Assembly: GCF_014154935.1 (NCBI RefSeq)
Contig: NZ_JACEHH010000014.1
Location: 1-64,000 of the forward strand
DNA: 64,000 nt
DNA from: Stieleria mannarensis
Lineage (GTDB): Bacteria; Planctomycetota; Planctomycetia; Pirellulales; Pirellulaceae
Direction of reading: 5' to 3'
Shown here: piece by piece, positions 47,860 to 56,142 of the stretch
Layout: each line of letters opens with the position of its first letter
Numbering within the stretch: the first letter of the stretch is position 1
Notes under the pieces: generated by a model
Seen by the model: the letters and a program-made list of their open reading frames with translations, nothing else
What the model was told of the DNA's origin: nothing
Database searches by the model: none
Made by a program: the position numbers and the translations under genes

Positions 47860-49209
47860 ATGCCCGACACCGATTGCCCCACCGCGGTCGAAGTCAACTT
47901 CGACGGATTGATCGGACCGACGCACAACTTTGCCGGGCTCGCGCCGGGAAATCTGGCGTCGTGGCTGCACCGCAGCGAACCCTCCAACCCGCGCGCCGCG
48001 GCGCGACAAGGGTTGGCGAAAATGTCGCGGTTGCGATTGATCGGCGTCCCCCAAGCCGTGCTGCCTCCCCAACCGCGCCCGAACCTTCGCTTGTTGCGAC
48101 AACTCGGTTTCTCCGGTGACGATGCAAATGTGTTGGCAACGGCGCATAACCAATCCCCCCGAATGCTGGCGATCGCCATGTCGGGTTCCAGCATGTGGAC
48201 CGCCAATGCCGCCACGGTGTGTCCGTCTGCCGATGCCGATGACGGACGCGTCCACTTCACGCCGGCCAATCTGGCCAACAGCCTGCATCGCGCGTCTGAA
48301 ACGACCGTGACGGCGACGATCTTAAAACGCATCTTTCACGACCCGCAATTCTTTCGGCACCACGACCCGATCCCTTGTTCGGCCGACATGGGAGACGAAG
48401 GCGCGGCAAACCACACCCGATTCTGCGACTCGTTCGCCGATCCCGGCGTGCAACTGTTCGTCTATGGAAACGATCACGAGGACGACGACCGCTCGCGTCC
48501 CAGACGATTCACCGCCCGCCAATCACGGGCCGCCAGCGAGTCGGTTTCCCGCTTGCACCGGCTTGATCCCCGCCGCGTCGTGTTCGCCAAACAAGACCCG
48601 CGTGCGATCGATGCGGGTGTCTTTCACAACGATGTCATCGCGGTGGGACATCGGAAATTGCTGTTCTGTCATGAGCAGGCATTTGAGAATTCCATGCAGG
48701 TAGATGATGCCCTTCGCCGGGCGACGAGCGATCAGATCCGAATCGTCGAAGTCCCCCAGCGGCGTGTCAGTTTGGATGATGCCGTCGCGACGTATTTGTT
48801 CAACAGCCAGATCGTCACGGCAGCCGACGGTCAGACGGTGTTGATCGCGCCGGAGGACTGTCGCCGACACCCCGGAGTCAAGATGTTGTTGGACGAACTG
48901 GTCGACGATGGGACTTTCGATCGCGTGGAGTTTGTCGACCTGCGCGAAAGCATGAACAATGGCGGCGGGCCGGCGTGTCTGCGGCTGCGCGTGGTGTTAA
49001 TGCCCGAGGAGGTCGCGTCGCTCGCGCCGGGCGTCTTTCTGACCGTTGAGTTGGAAAATCAGCTGGATGCCTGGATCGACCGTCACTACCGAGATTCGCT
49101 GACCGCCGCGGATCTGGCCGACCCACAGCTGATGCGTGAATCCTACGCGGCGTTGGACGAATTGACGTCGCTGCTGGGATTGGGCAGCGTTTACGAGTTT
49201 CAACGCTGA
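47860..49209 (+). CDS. astB: N-succinylarginine dihydrolase
   Basis: 449 residues, second enzyme of the AST pathway: hydrolyses N2-succinylarginine to succinylornithine, CO2 and two ammonia. Family landmarks: VEVNFDGLIGPTHNFAGLAP at the N-terminus, ARQGLAKM, SGSSMWTANAATVCPSADA, VHFTPANLANSLHRASE, HHDPIPCSADMGDEGAANHT and GVFHNDVIAVGHRKLLFCHE, including the His of the catalytic triad region. NNGGGPACLRLRVVL lies near the C-terminal Cys. The length matches the family (about 447). GGAGGT from the upstream repeat lies about 12 nt before the ATG. Order astA-astD-astB; astC and astE are not in this window. Confidence 0.95.
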   Translation: MPDTDCPTAVEVNFDGLIGPTHNFAGLAPGNLASWLHRSEPSNPRAAARQGLAKMSRLRLIGVPQAVLPPQPRPNLRLLRQLGFSGDDANVLATAHNQSPRMLAIAMSGSSMWTANAATVCPSADADDGRVHFTPANLANSLHRASETTVTATILKRIFHDPQFFRHHDPIPCSADMGDEGAANHTRFCDSFADPGVQLFVYGNDHEDDDRSRPRRFTARQSRAASESVSRLHRLDPRRVVFAKQDPRAIDAGVFHNDVIAVGHRKLLFCHEQAFENSMQVDDALRRATSDQIRIVEVPQRRVSLDDAVATYLFNSQIVTAADGQTVLIAPEDCRRHPGVKMLLDELVDDGTFDRVEFVDLRESMNNGGGPACLRLRVVLMPEEVASLAPGVFLTVELENQLDAWIDRHYRDSLTAADLADPQLMRESYAALDELTSLLGLGSVYEFQR

Positions 49210-49251
49210 ATCCGCCGGAACACCGAGTTCCGCTACAATAGGAATCCGCAA

Positions 49252-49330
49252 TCGTTGGTGTCGAGCCTTGAGGCGATTTCTCGGTCGCTGCGTTGCAGCG
49301 ACGCGAAATCGCCCGGAAGGGCCGTCTTAC
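49252..49330. repeat. Family B repeat
   Basis: TCGTTGGTGTCGAGCCTTGA + GGCGATT, then GTCGCTGCGTTGCAGCGACG and AATCGCCCGGAAGGGCCGTC + TTAC. It separates astB from the thioredoxin-like gene. Confidence 0.75.
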
Positions 49331-49418
49331 TTAGAGATCCGTCGTACTCGGTGAGTCGTCCACGGCGGCGACGATTGCGAAATTGAATCGAATTCACTTT
49401 TTTCCCCGAGTGATCGTG

Positions 49419-50594
49419 ATGACGAAAACCTGGCTCGCTGTTTTGATTCTGTGTGGTGTCCCTGGCCTTAGCATCGCGGCCGATTTTCCGCCCGGCGTGC
49501 AGACATTGGAAATCGGTGATGCCGCACCTGATTTTCAATTGCCGGGGATCGATGGACGCGATTGGACACTGGACGACTTTGACGACGGCAAGGTGCTGAT
49601 CGTCTACTTCACATCCAATCACTGCCCGGTTTGCCATGCCCATGACCCGCGGTTCATGGATTTGGTCCGTGAAGTCGACGACCGCGGCGTGGCGGTCGTT
49701 GCGATCAATCCCAATTCCGGCGACGGATTGCGGCCGGACGAACTGGGGTATTCAAAGTACGACGACAGTTTCGAAGACATGAAACCGTACGCGAAAGACC
49801 ATGGGTTCACGTTCCCGTATTTGTACGACGGAGCGACACAGGCGACGGCCAAGAAGTACGGTTGCTTGGCGACACCCCACGTGTTCGTCTTCGACTCCGA
49901 ACGAAAACTTCGTTACAAAGGCCGGTTGGACAATTCTCGCTACTCCGACCCGGCGTCGGTGAAGTCGCGTGAGACGCGAGATGCAGTCTTGGCGCTGCTG
50001 GACGGGAAACCGGTTCCCGTCCCCGTGACCAAACCGTTTGGGTGTTCGACCAAATGGCGCGAAAAGATCAGCAAGGTCGAAGAAGATGAGCAGCGTTGGC
50101 AATCCGCCGAAGTGACGCTGGATGAAATCGATGCGGCGGGGCTGGCCAAATTGGTCGCCAACGATACCGACAAGTATCGATTGTTCAACGTTTGGTCGAC
50201 CACCTGCGCGCCATGCGTCGAAGAGTTCCCCGGGTTGACCCGAGTCTCACGCCGCATGGGACTGCGTAAATTTGAATTGATCACGATCAGTACCGATCTG
50301 CCCAAAAACCGTGATCGCGTGGTGGCTTTTCTGTCGGCCAACAGAGCCGTATTGCCGGCACGCTTGAAACCGTCACTGGAGTCCGAAGGTCGGACGTCGA
50401 ACAATTACCTGTTCACCGATCCGGACGTCGATGCCTTGATCGCCGCCTTGGATCCCCAATGGGAAGGCCCCGAACCGCACACGGTCTTGGTGGCTCCGGG
50501 AGGCAAGATTGTGTTCCGCCACAACGGAATGATCGAGGAGACGGAGTTGCTGGAGGCATTGCTGGCGGAAATGAAAGGCACTTATTTGGAGTGA
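49419..50594 (+). CDS. Exported two-domain thioredoxin-like protein
   Basis: 391 residues from ATG 49419 (MTKTWLAVLILCGVPGLSIA, a signal peptide ending at AADF). Domain 1 (about 28-190) is AhpC/TSA or TlpA-like: GDAAPDFQLPGIDGRDWTLD and YFTSNHCPVCHAHDP, with a CPVC redox pair at Cys69/Cys72, then YGCLATPHVFVFDSERKLRY. Domain 2 (about 230-390) is a second thioredoxin fold with VWSTTCAPCVEEFPGL (CAPC). It probably acts as a periplasmic disulfide reductant or in cytochrome maturation. Both CxxC pairs being intact suggests two redox centres. The next gene starts 6 bp after the stop, so it may be the first gene of the downstream envelope operon. Confidence 0.85.
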   Translation: MTKTWLAVLILCGVPGLSIAADFPPGVQTLEIGDAAPDFQLPGIDGRDWTLDDFDDGKVLIVYFTSNHCPVCHAHDPRFMDLVREVDDRGVAVVAINPNSGDGLRPDELGYSKYDDSFEDMKPYAKDHGFTFPYLYDGATQATAKKYGCLATPHVFVFDSERKLRYKGRLDNSRYSDPASVKSRETRDAVLALLDGKPVPVPVTKPFGCSTKWREKISKVEEDEQRWQSAEVTLDEIDAAGLAKLVANDTDKYRLFNVWSTTCAPCVEEFPGLTRVSRRMGLRKFELITISTDLPKNRDRVVAFLSANRAVLPARLKPSLESEGRTSNNYLFTDPDVDALIAALDPQWEGPEPHTVLVAPGGKIVFRHNGMIEETELLEALLAEMKGTYLE

Positions 50595-50600
50595 TCTGCG

Positions 50601-51158
50601 GTGATGATGAAATCGACCTTCACGCTCGCCACGCTGCTCGTTTGCGGTGGCTGTTTTCCTCCGCCGGCTTCGTCGCCCGCCTCGGCCCAGAAACGGCAAG
50701 CCCAGGCGATCGCCGACCGCGAACAAGAACTCCAGTTTCGCGACGAATCCGGCAACATGGACTGGCGAAAACGCGTCGATGCGGCAAAGAAATTGCTCGA
50801 CCAAGCCCAGTCCAATCGCCGCTGGGGCCAGTCCCAAGCGGCGCTCGACCAGGCCTTGGACGCCGCCCGTTTGATGCCGCCGCCCAGCAAGGATTTTGAT
50901 TTGGAAGCCGAATTGGCCGGCCTTGAAAAGGATTCGGCCGATGCGTCGGTCGAATCAGACGTTCCCGGCTCCTCGGGGGGAACGGCTGATCCGACGGGCG
51001 GCGAAACAGATGCTGCCGAATCCGGTGGCGGTGTGACCAATGCGGAAGTGCGTCAGATTCGAAAAGAGCTGGAAGCATTGCTGGAGCGGCTGGAAGGAAG
51101 TACCGGTCGGACCAACGCCGAATTAAGCTTGGAGCGAGATTTGATCGAGATCCAGTGA
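50601..51158 (+). CDS. Lipoprotein, first gene of ExbB-like operon
   Basis: About 185 residues; GTG 50601 is followed by two ATG codons (50604, 50607), any of which may start. N-terminus MMMKSTFTLATLLVCGGC with a lipobox-like LVCGGC, then a Pro/Ala/Ser linker, so probably a lipoprotein anchored after Cys18. The body is charged and helical (DWRKRVDAAKKLLDQAQSNR, TPR-like), with an acidic Gly/Ser/Asp linker and a C-terminal coiled coil (AEVRQIRKELEALLERLEG). Start 6 bp after the thioredoxin-like gene and 10 bp before the next gene: operon. Confidence 0.75.
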   Translation: MMMKSTFTLATLLVCGGCFPPPASSPASAQKRQAQAIADREQELQFRDESGNMDWRKRVDAAKKLLDQAQSNRRWGQSQAALDQALDAARLMPPPSKDFDLEAELAGLEKDSADASVESDVPGSSGGTADPTGGETDAAESGGGVTNAEVRQIRKELEALLERLEGSTGRTNAELSLERDLIEIQ

Positions 51159-51168
51159 CCGAATCCGC

Positions 51169-53337
51169 ATGACTGGTGGAGGTCGTCGAGTTGTTTTCTA
51201 TGCCTGTGGTGTCTCTTTGATTCAGCGAAACGTCGCCCCCGTGATTCACCGCTTGCAGCGTGCGCTGGAGACGGGGGCGCCGCGCGAGGAGGTCGCACAG
51301 GCCTTGGCCGCCGCGGAATCCGCAGCCGGATCTGCCACCGAGAAATCGTCCGATCCATCCACCGAGCCGCCCGGCGAAGGTTTGTCGCCGTTGTTGCGTT
51401 ATCGTGCCGACGAGTACATCCGTGCCGAACGGATGCTGGAGCGTCGCCGGTTGATGTTCGCCGTCGCCTGTGTCGTCTGTGTGTTCGCCACCGTGGTCGG
51501 CGGGTTTGGCTTGGCCACGTTGGACCGGATGCGTGCGTTGGTCGATCACCAAGCCGAATTTGACAAACTGGTTGCGGCGGAACAATGGGACCAGGCCTCT
51601 GCCTTTTTGGATCAATTGGACGACTCCACGCGCGCCGAACCGGCATTCGTCCGAGGTCGCGAGATGGTCGACCAGGCGATCGCCCGCGAAGTCGAACGGA
51701 AGGCCGAGTTCAAACGATTGGCCGACCAGATGCGGACACTGCCGATTGCAGACATCGATCCAGATGAAGTCAAACGATTGAACTCATTGGCCCGCAGCGA
51801 GGAAGAGATCGCGTTCGCCAGTGAGATGCTGGCCAAAGCGGAAGAGCAACGACTGCAGCGCGAAGCCGCTCGGGCGAATGACCAGACACATGAATTTGAA
51901 ACGCTGCAAGGAAAGGTCGACCGGTTCCTGCGTGTGGAGTCGGCGGAACTGACCGAGGAAGTACGTGCCGCGCGACGTTTCGAGCTGCAACAGGAATTAG
52001 GCCGATTCGCCGCCGCACATCAGCTGGGCAACCCGGAACTGAGTGAGGCGGCCAAGCAGGCGTCCAAAATGCTTGCCGCGTCCGCCCAGCAGGAACAACA
52101 ACAGACCGATCGTGACAAACTGATCGACGCGATCACGCACGCCGTCGGAGATTCACATCGCTACACCGTTGCCATCGAACGGTTCGCCGACGCGTGGCCA
52201 CGTGACCCGTTGGCGCAGCGGCTACAACAAGATGCCCCGGGGGCCAAGGCGATCGACACCACGCTGGCCTGGATCGATGTGCTGAATCATCCTGGTTACC
52301 GCCAACCACAACTGGCCGACAGCGCGATCGCCGCCGACTGGCTGGCGGCACTTCAGCAAGCGGAAACACTGGACCCGGACCATCCCTTGTCCGGCCTTGC
52401 GACCCGCTGGCGGACCACCTATGAAACGATCGCCCGCTGTGACGAAGTAATCCAGGAGCTGCGAGAAGCGTTTCGATCGCCGCTGCTGAATCGGATCTAT
52501 GTCTATCCCGATCCCGGCGGTCAGGTGTTTTATTCCGAACAAGCACCGAATCGAAAATCACAGCGGGCGCACCTGATTCCGATCCTGGTTGATGCGACGC
52601 TTAAACGCGAAACGAAGAATTTTGGGCTGCGTTTTCGCGACGACGTGCTGCCCAAAGTCACGTTGTCCGGACACAGCCAATTTGCCACCAAGGTCGGCCC
52701 AAGTGTTTCCGATGTCACGGCGATCGATTTTACCCCGGTCGCCTATCGTCTGATCAACGAGCTGCGAAACTTTCAAAGCGACCCGGAATTTGATCCGATC
52801 TATCGTTTGATCTGGATGCGACGCGTTTTGGAAATCGCCGTCAAAGGAAGCGTGCCGATCAAGCTGGCGTTCGGCGACTGGCTTGAATCATTGCAAACGG
52901 CGCAGTTTGATTGGGACACCAATTGGCTGGACTCGGACCCGGAGGACGTGGACCGGCTTGTGCAACGGACTCAGGCCAAGCGATTGATCGAATCCGTCGA
53001 CGACTGGGACAAACGGGTCGAACGCATGCTGACCGAATTCAAATCGTTTCGCCGCCCGCGCCCGCCCGCACCCCGATGGATTGGCTGGGTTTCAATGGAC
53101 GGCGCGAAATACCAAGTCGTCTTGAACCAACCGGCCGTTGCGGATCCGTTGGTTGTGTTCTCGTTCGATGCAAAGACGGGGCAAACGAAACAAGTTGCCA
53201 TCGGCCCGCCGCAATCGTCGATGGCTCGCAGAGTAACGGATCCGGCAGGGCAACAGTGCGGCGCGATGGTCTGTGTCCTCGCCCGCCCCGATTCCGAATC
53301 GCCCGACCCCCAACAAGGAACCGATCAAGGTGGATGA
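51169..53337 (+). CDS. Large single-TM coiled-coil protein of ExbB-like operon
   Basis: 722 residues of unknown family. The N-terminal about 85 residues are soluble and Ala/Glu-rich. One TM helix follows a basic stretch (RRRLMFAVACVVCVFATVVG, about 100-122). Residues about 125-310 form a long charged helical or coiled-coil region (for example EFKRLADQMRTLPIADIDPD and LAKAEEQRLQREAARANDQT). The rest is mixed, with a beta-rich part containing RIYVYPDPGGQVFYSEQAPN. Its size and topology suit a periplasm-spanning or cytoplasmic scaffold next to the channel. It overlaps the next gene by 8 nt if that starts at GTG 53330. Confidence 0.75.
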   Translation: MTGGGRRVVFYACGVSLIQRNVAPVIHRLQRALETGAPREEVAQALAAAESAAGSATEKSSDPSTEPPGEGLSPLLRYRADEYIRAERMLERRRLMFAVACVVCVFATVVGGFGLATLDRMRALVDHQAEFDKLVAAEQWDQASAFLDQLDDSTRAEPAFVRGREMVDQAIAREVERKAEFKRLADQMRTLPIADIDPDEVKRLNSLARSEEEIAFASEMLAKAEEQRLQREAARANDQTHEFETLQGKVDRFLRVESAELTEEVRAARRFELQQELGRFAAAHQLGNPELSEAAKQASKMLAASAQQEQQQTDRDKLIDAITHAVGDSHRYTVAIERFADAWPRDPLAQRLQQDAPGAKAIDTTLAWIDVLNHPGYRQPQLADSAIAADWLAALQQAETLDPDHPLSGLATRWRTTYETIARCDEVIQELREAFRSPLLNRIYVYPDPGGQVFYSEQAPNRKSQRAHLIPILVDATLKRETKNFGLRFRDDVLPKVTLSGHSQFATKVGPSVSDVTAIDFTPVAYRLINELRNFQSDPEFDPIYRLIWMRRVLEIAVKGSVPIKLAFGDWLESLQTAQFDWDTNWLDSDPEDVDRLVQRTQAKRLIESVDDWDKRVERMLTEFKSFRRPRPPAPRWIGWVSMDGAKYQVVLNQPAVADPLVVFSFDAKTGQTKQVAIGPPQSSMARRVTDPAGQQCGAMVCVLARPDSESPDPQQGTDQGG

Positions 53338-54322
53338 ATCGCCGGTCACAAGCGATCGATTGGTCTGGATGCGTCGCGACATCGAACGTCGCTTCGGATT
53401 CTCCGGTGCACGCTACACGCGTGTGGGCAGTCTGCTACCCGCGATGATGGCGGCGGCGATGACCGTGGCGTTGTTCGGTTCCCTGATTGCGATCGGATCC
53501 AACCCGATCGTGGACATGTTCATTCGTCGCGGCTGGACCCCGCCGGTGATCGTTTTCTTTACCTTTTGGTCGCTTCTGATTCTGTGGTTCAAACGCGCCA
53601 AACTGCGCTTGCAGCAGAAGGCACTCGGTCTGGTCTTGATGCCCGACCAAATTGATTTCGTGTTGTCGGTCGACCGGGTCGCGGACGTCCTGCATCGCTT
53701 GTACCAGGTTTGTGACGATCCCAAACGGTTCGTCTTGCTGCATCGCATCGAAGTCGGATTGTCCAACGCCAGGAACTTGAGCCGCGTGGTCGACTTGGGC
53801 GAGATCCTGCGAACCCAATCCGAACACGACGAATCGGTGATGGAAACCAGTTTTAACCTGATTCGCGGGTTGGTGTGGGCGATCCCGATCCTGGGCTTCA
53901 TCGGTACCGTGTCGGGGCTGTCGACCGCGATCGGTGGATTCGGACGTGTGCTCAGCCAGACCGAAGACCCGTCAAAGTTGATCGGTGCGTTGCAGGGGGT
54001 GACCGGCGGACTCGCGACCGCCTTCGAAACAACACTGCTGGCGCTGATGGCCGCGTTGCTGGTTCAAATGGCCATGACGTTTCAAAAGAAACAAGAAGAA
54101 GAATTTCTCGACGAATGCACCGAGTATTGCCAGCGTGAAGTGCTCAGCCGGATCGCGCATTCCGATTCCGACAGGGACGCCAAACGCGTGTCGACAAACA
54201 CAGAAGCCGCGGCCGGTTCACATCAGACGACTGAACCGGAGTTCGCGGCGGTGCAAGTGATCCAGGAAGGCGATGTGGACGACGATGCGGTCGTCATCGA
54301 TGACCCGATCGTGTTGGAGTGA
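53330..54322 (+). CDS. MotA/TolQ/ExbB-like proton channel subunit
   Basis: About 330 residues from GTG 53330, which follows an AAGGA about 10 nt upstream and overlaps the previous stop (GTGGATGA); GTG 53273 is an alternative with 19 more residues. It has four likely membrane helices: SLLPAMMAAAMTVALFGSL, PPVIVFFTFWSLLILWF, LIRGLVWAIPILGFIGTVSG and TAFETTLLALMAALLVQMAM. The last two carry the family signature GFIGTVSGLSTAIGGFGR and GGLATAFETTLLAL. Such subunits form the pentameric stator or channel that couples the proton-motive force to envelope work via an ExbD/TolR/MotB partner. Both downstream genes are candidates for that partner. Confidence 0.9.
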   Translation: MDESPVTSDRLVWMRRDIERRFGFSGARYTRVGSLLPAMMAAAMTVALFGSLIAIGSNPIVDMFIRRGWTPPVIVFFTFWSLLILWFKRAKLRLQQKALGLVLMPDQIDFVLSVDRVADVLHRLYQVCDDPKRFVLLHRIEVGLSNARNLSRVVDLGEILRTQSEHDESVMETSFNLIRGLVWAIPILGFIGTVSGLSTAIGGFGRVLSQTEDPSKLIGALQGVTGGLATAFETTLLALMAALLVQMAMTFQKKQEEEFLDECTEYCQREVLSRIAHSDSDRDAKRVSTNTEAAAGSHQTTEPEFAAVQVIQEGDVDDDAVVIDDPIVLE

Positions 54323-54328
54323 TGCAGC

Positions 54329-55252
54329 ATGCGACGTCGCCGACGCGAACAAACCGTTAACCTGTTCGCCTTTCAAGACATCATCACCGGTGTCGCCGGC
54401 GTGATGTTGTTCATCCTGTTGTTATTGGTGGTGCAACTGAGTTTACGGCTGGCGACTCAGGCGGCCGAGATGCAAGCGGAACTGGCCCTTGAGCCGTCCG
54501 CCGCCCGATCGTCGATGACTCCACCGGCCGAACCAACCCAAGATCCTGCGATGAACCTGAAAGCGTTGCAGGAAGAATTGAAGCAGTTGCGGCGCGACAA
54601 TCAGGCGTTGCTCGACGCCACCGAACGCGATTTGGATTCCGAAATTCAAGCCGCCCAATCGGAACTTGCCGAAATCGTGCGAAGCGCTGAAGCGGCCAAG
54701 GCACAGGCCGAACAACTGCAACAACAAGTCGCCGCGGGAGAGATGAGCGACCAGCGGAAGCAAATTCTGGAGCTCCGCGAGCGGCTCCGCGAGCGGCTCG
54801 ATTCACTGAAGCAGGAACAAGTCCTGCATCGCAGCGGAAAACTGGTCGCATTCAAGACCACCGCGACGCCCTCGCGACCGATGTGGGTGGTCGATTTGCG
54901 AGACACGTACGCCGAGTTGTTTGATGTGCTCGATCCCAACGATGTGACGGCGGTGTCCTACGACCGCAAACAGCTGCCGATGCTGGTGGTGCGACAGATC
55001 CGCGACGTGTTGTCGGAAAAAACGAAAACGCGATCCGTCATTCTGGTCTTGCGTCCCTCCGTCGCCGGGGCTGGTGCCATGTTTCTGTCCGAGTTCCGCG
55101 ACGCCGGTTTCCGCTTGGCCTTGGAATTGTTGGACGAGGATTCTCAGATCACCGCCCAGGCGAGCGTGCCAATCCGAGCGGACGTTCAGGAAGAGTCACA
55201 GGGAGAAACCCAGGGAGAAACCCAGGGAGAAACCCAGGGAGAATCGCTGTGA
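54329..55252 (+). CDS. Single-TM coiled-coil partner 1 (ExbD/MotB position)
   Basis: 307 residues. Short basic N-terminus and one TM helix (FAFQDIITGVAGVMLFILLLLVVQL, about 13-40), with an Asp just at the start of the helix as in TolR/ExbD/MotB. A long coiled coil follows (about 75-160, for example ELAEIVRSAEAAKAQAEQLQ) and then an alpha/beta domain (about 170-285) with MWVVDLRDTYAELFDV and RSVILVLRPSVAGAGAMFLS. There is no OmpA-type peptidoglycan motif. The C-terminus ends in QGET repeats from a 12-bp tandem DNA repeat (about 55196-55245). It starts 6 bp after the channel gene and overlaps the next gene (GTGA). Confidence 0.78.
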   Translation: MRRRRREQTVNLFAFQDIITGVAGVMLFILLLLVVQLSLRLATQAAEMQAELALEPSAARSSMTPPAEPTQDPAMNLKALQEELKQLRRDNQALLDATERDLDSEIQAAQSELAEIVRSAEAAKAQAEQLQQQVAAGEMSDQRKQILELRERLRERLDSLKQEQVLHRSGKLVAFKTTATPSRPMWVVDLRDTYAELFDVLDPNDVTAVSYDRKQLPMLVVRQIRDVLSEKTKTRSVILVLRPSVAGAGAMFLSEFRDAGFRLALELLDEDSQITAQASVPIRADVQEESQGETQGETQGETQGESL

Positions 55253-56142
55253 GTCGGCGACGAACCAACAGCAACGATGACGATTCGCTGGAGTTGTTGC
55301 TGGACACGGTGTCAAACGTTTTCGGCGGCGTGATGTTTTTGACGCTGTTGGCCGCGTTGTTGATCATCGCCCGCGGCACCGCCCCTGCCGAACCGGAGGA
55401 CCCGACCGACCAACGCCCCCAACCGGTCAGCACGGCGTTGACCGATGCCAAGGTCCGCCAAACGATGGCGGCGATCCAGGCCCAGAAGACGATCATGCGG
55501 CGGTTGGATCCCCAAGGGGACGTGACGGCCATGGCCGACCGTCTGGAATCACTCCAACAGACCCTCTCACTGGCCCGACGCCACGCCGGCCGCACCGATC
55601 ATCAACGGCAAGCCCAACAAAGAGCGCTCGAGGATCAATTGGCCGATCATTCCGAACTTGAACGGCAGATTGCCGAGGCGAGACAACAGATCGCCGAACA
55701 GGCGGCCAGTGTCAGCGCCGTTCGATCTCAGTCGGAACGGTCGGTGGAGTTTCGTCCCTTGAATCGAAGCATGACCGAAGAGGCGGTGGTGTTGCTGCGT
55801 TATGGACGTTGGTATCTGTTGCAGAACGCTCCCGATGCAGGTGTCAACCGCGACGATTTTTTCGTGCTCCAGCATAGCCGTTCGCTGACAAGGGTAACGC
55901 CCAAGCCGCACAAAGGATCAACGGTCGATGACGAATCGCTGTCGGAATTGGCGGTGCGTTTGCAGTCCGAATTTCAACCCGGCCGCTTTCATGTGTTGAT
56001 CGCCGTGTGGGACGATTCGTTCTCCGAATTCAATCCCGTCAAAGACGCGGTCAAAGCGGCCGGCTACACCTACCGCACGCTCCCCTGCGACAGCAGCACC
56101 CGGTTGAGCAATCAGTACGCCGCCGAAGCGTATGTCCAATGA
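55249..56142 (+). CDS. Single-TM coiled-coil partner 2 (ExbD/MotB position)
   Basis: 297 residues, start GTG overlapping the previous stop. N-terminus MSRRRTNSNDDDSLELLLDT then one TM helix (VSNVFGGVMFLTLLAALLII); the conserved-looking LELLLDTVSNVFGG puts an Asp at the helix start. A coiled coil (about 65-160) is followed by a C-terminal alpha/beta domain: VVLLRYGRWYLLQNAP and FHVLIAVWDDSFSEFNPVKD, then AAGYTYRTLP. Order and length of parts parallel partner 1, so the two look like diverged paralogues or a heteromeric pair. It is the last gene of the operon; a family B repeat follows after 8 bp. Confidence 0.8.
   Translation: MSRRRTNSNDDDSLELLLDTVSNVFGGVMFLTLLAALLIIARGTAPAEPEDPTDQRPQPVSTALTDAKVRQTMAAIQAQKTIMRRLDPQGDVTAMADRLESLQQTLSLARRHAGRTDHQRQAQQRALEDQLADHSELERQIAEARQQIAEQAASVSAVRSQSERSVEFRPLNRSMTEEAVVLLRYGRWYLLQNAPDAGVNRDDFFVLQHSRSLTRVTPKPHKGSTVDDESLSELAVRLQSEFQPGRFHVLIAVWDDSFSEFNPVKDAVKAAGYTYRTLPCDSSTRLSNQYAAEAYVQ

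Noticed and set aside
53330-56142. Zorya-type defence (ZorA/ZorB) for the ExbB-like channel operon
   Set aside because: The channel protein lacks the long ZorA tail, partners lack an OmpA-like domain, and no ZorC/ZorD helicase-nuclease is adjacent.
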